From: Brachycybe producta
Lineage: Eukaryota > Arthropoda > Diplopoda > Playtdesmida > Andrognathidae
NCBI GenBank assembly: GCA_036925085.1
Contig: JAUPFP010000027.1
Location: forward strand, 2,187,001-2,251,000
DNA length: 64,000 nt
Direction: 5' to 3'
Both the position numbers and the translations under genes were made by a program. Every line of letters starts with the position of its first letter. The stretch's first letter is position 1. Positions 63,521 through 64,000 of the stretch are shown here, piece after piece. Under the pieces are notes generated by a model that searched no databases, was not told the origin of the DNA, and saw nothing but the letters and a program-made list of their open reading frames with translations.

Positions 63521-64000
63521 TAATCGGCCCATCAGAAAAATGCCCAACAGGTCAGTCCGCCACTAATATAGGTTCCACTGGTAGGTCCCAATTTGGTACT
63601 GGAGTTGTATAATGTATGGATGAGTTTAAGAAATTCTTGGCTGCAGCGGCCCACCCACTGATAATATCCAACACAAAAAGACAAACACACAAAACAAAAC
63701 ACAGAAGCTAAGATAAGAAGAAACAAGGGGTAAAACAAACAACAACAACAACAACAATAACAATATTGCAGCTGGTGCCAACAACGCTAATGATACCGTA
63801 AATGTTTAAGTGAGCCTTGTCAAAAGAGCGATTAAGTACTTTAGAATGCACTCAGAAAATGGGATGTCCACATGACAAAAAGGAAGTTCAGTCATCATCA
63901 TCATCATCATATTCAACATGACAATGTATCTAACGCAAGTAAACAATAACAAATTTTTAAAATCTATAATTCTTGTATAATTTCAATGAATATTTATTTT

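Overview
The window is a strongly AT-rich, gene-poor piece of an animal Hox cluster, most likely from an arthropod. Three things support this. A Hox3-class homeobox exon lies at 34582-35393 (+). The first coding exon of a Hox2/proboscipedia gene lies at 56012-56711 (+), with the arthropod-like N-terminus GFINSQPSMLEFMTRLPH and the motif EYPWMKEKK. A precursor of mir-993, the mir-10 relative I know from arthropods, lies at about 11555-11635 (-). Small exons, many microsatellites, poly-C/poly-G tracts and dense short inverted-repeat transposons suggest a crustacean-like (for example copepod) genome, but species and order cannot be fixed from this window.

Layout. 1-32 kb: non-coding DNA packed with foldback elements; the only recognised gene is mir-993 on the minus strand. 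32.4-35.4 kb: Hox3, predicted as two coding exons (32408-32639 and 34582-35393) joined across a 1.94 kb phase-1 intron, about 347 aa with the homeodomain near residues 97-156. 35.4-56.0 kb: 20.6 kb Hox3-Hox2 intergenic DNA with at least six transposon families, including a 5'-truncated LINE with an exact 17-bp target duplication. 56.0-56.7 kb: Hox2 exon 1, ending at a phase-1 splice donor just after the YPWM motif. 56.7-64 kb: Hox2 intron 1, which continues past the window edge; the Hox2 homeobox exon is not here.

How the parts relate. Hox3 and Hox2 are transcribed in the same direction, in the ancestral cluster order (Hox3 then Hox2, with Hox1 expected further right). mir-993 lies about 20.8 kb upstream of Hox3 and is encoded on the opposite strand. 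Both Hox genes carry transposon copies in introns or close flanks.

The mobile DNA is the most unusual layer. One 205-bp family has four copies, three with 9-bp target duplications. A 528-bp foldback element has arms made of tandem repeats and also a 9-bp duplication. A roughly 220-bp element sits inside an older repeat whose related copy at 11.0 kb lacks it. A dispersed element carrying AAACTAGAAGGGTAGCT has about twelve copies. A 372-bp palindrome is centred on a long AT tract. All calls were made by reading; no database search was run.
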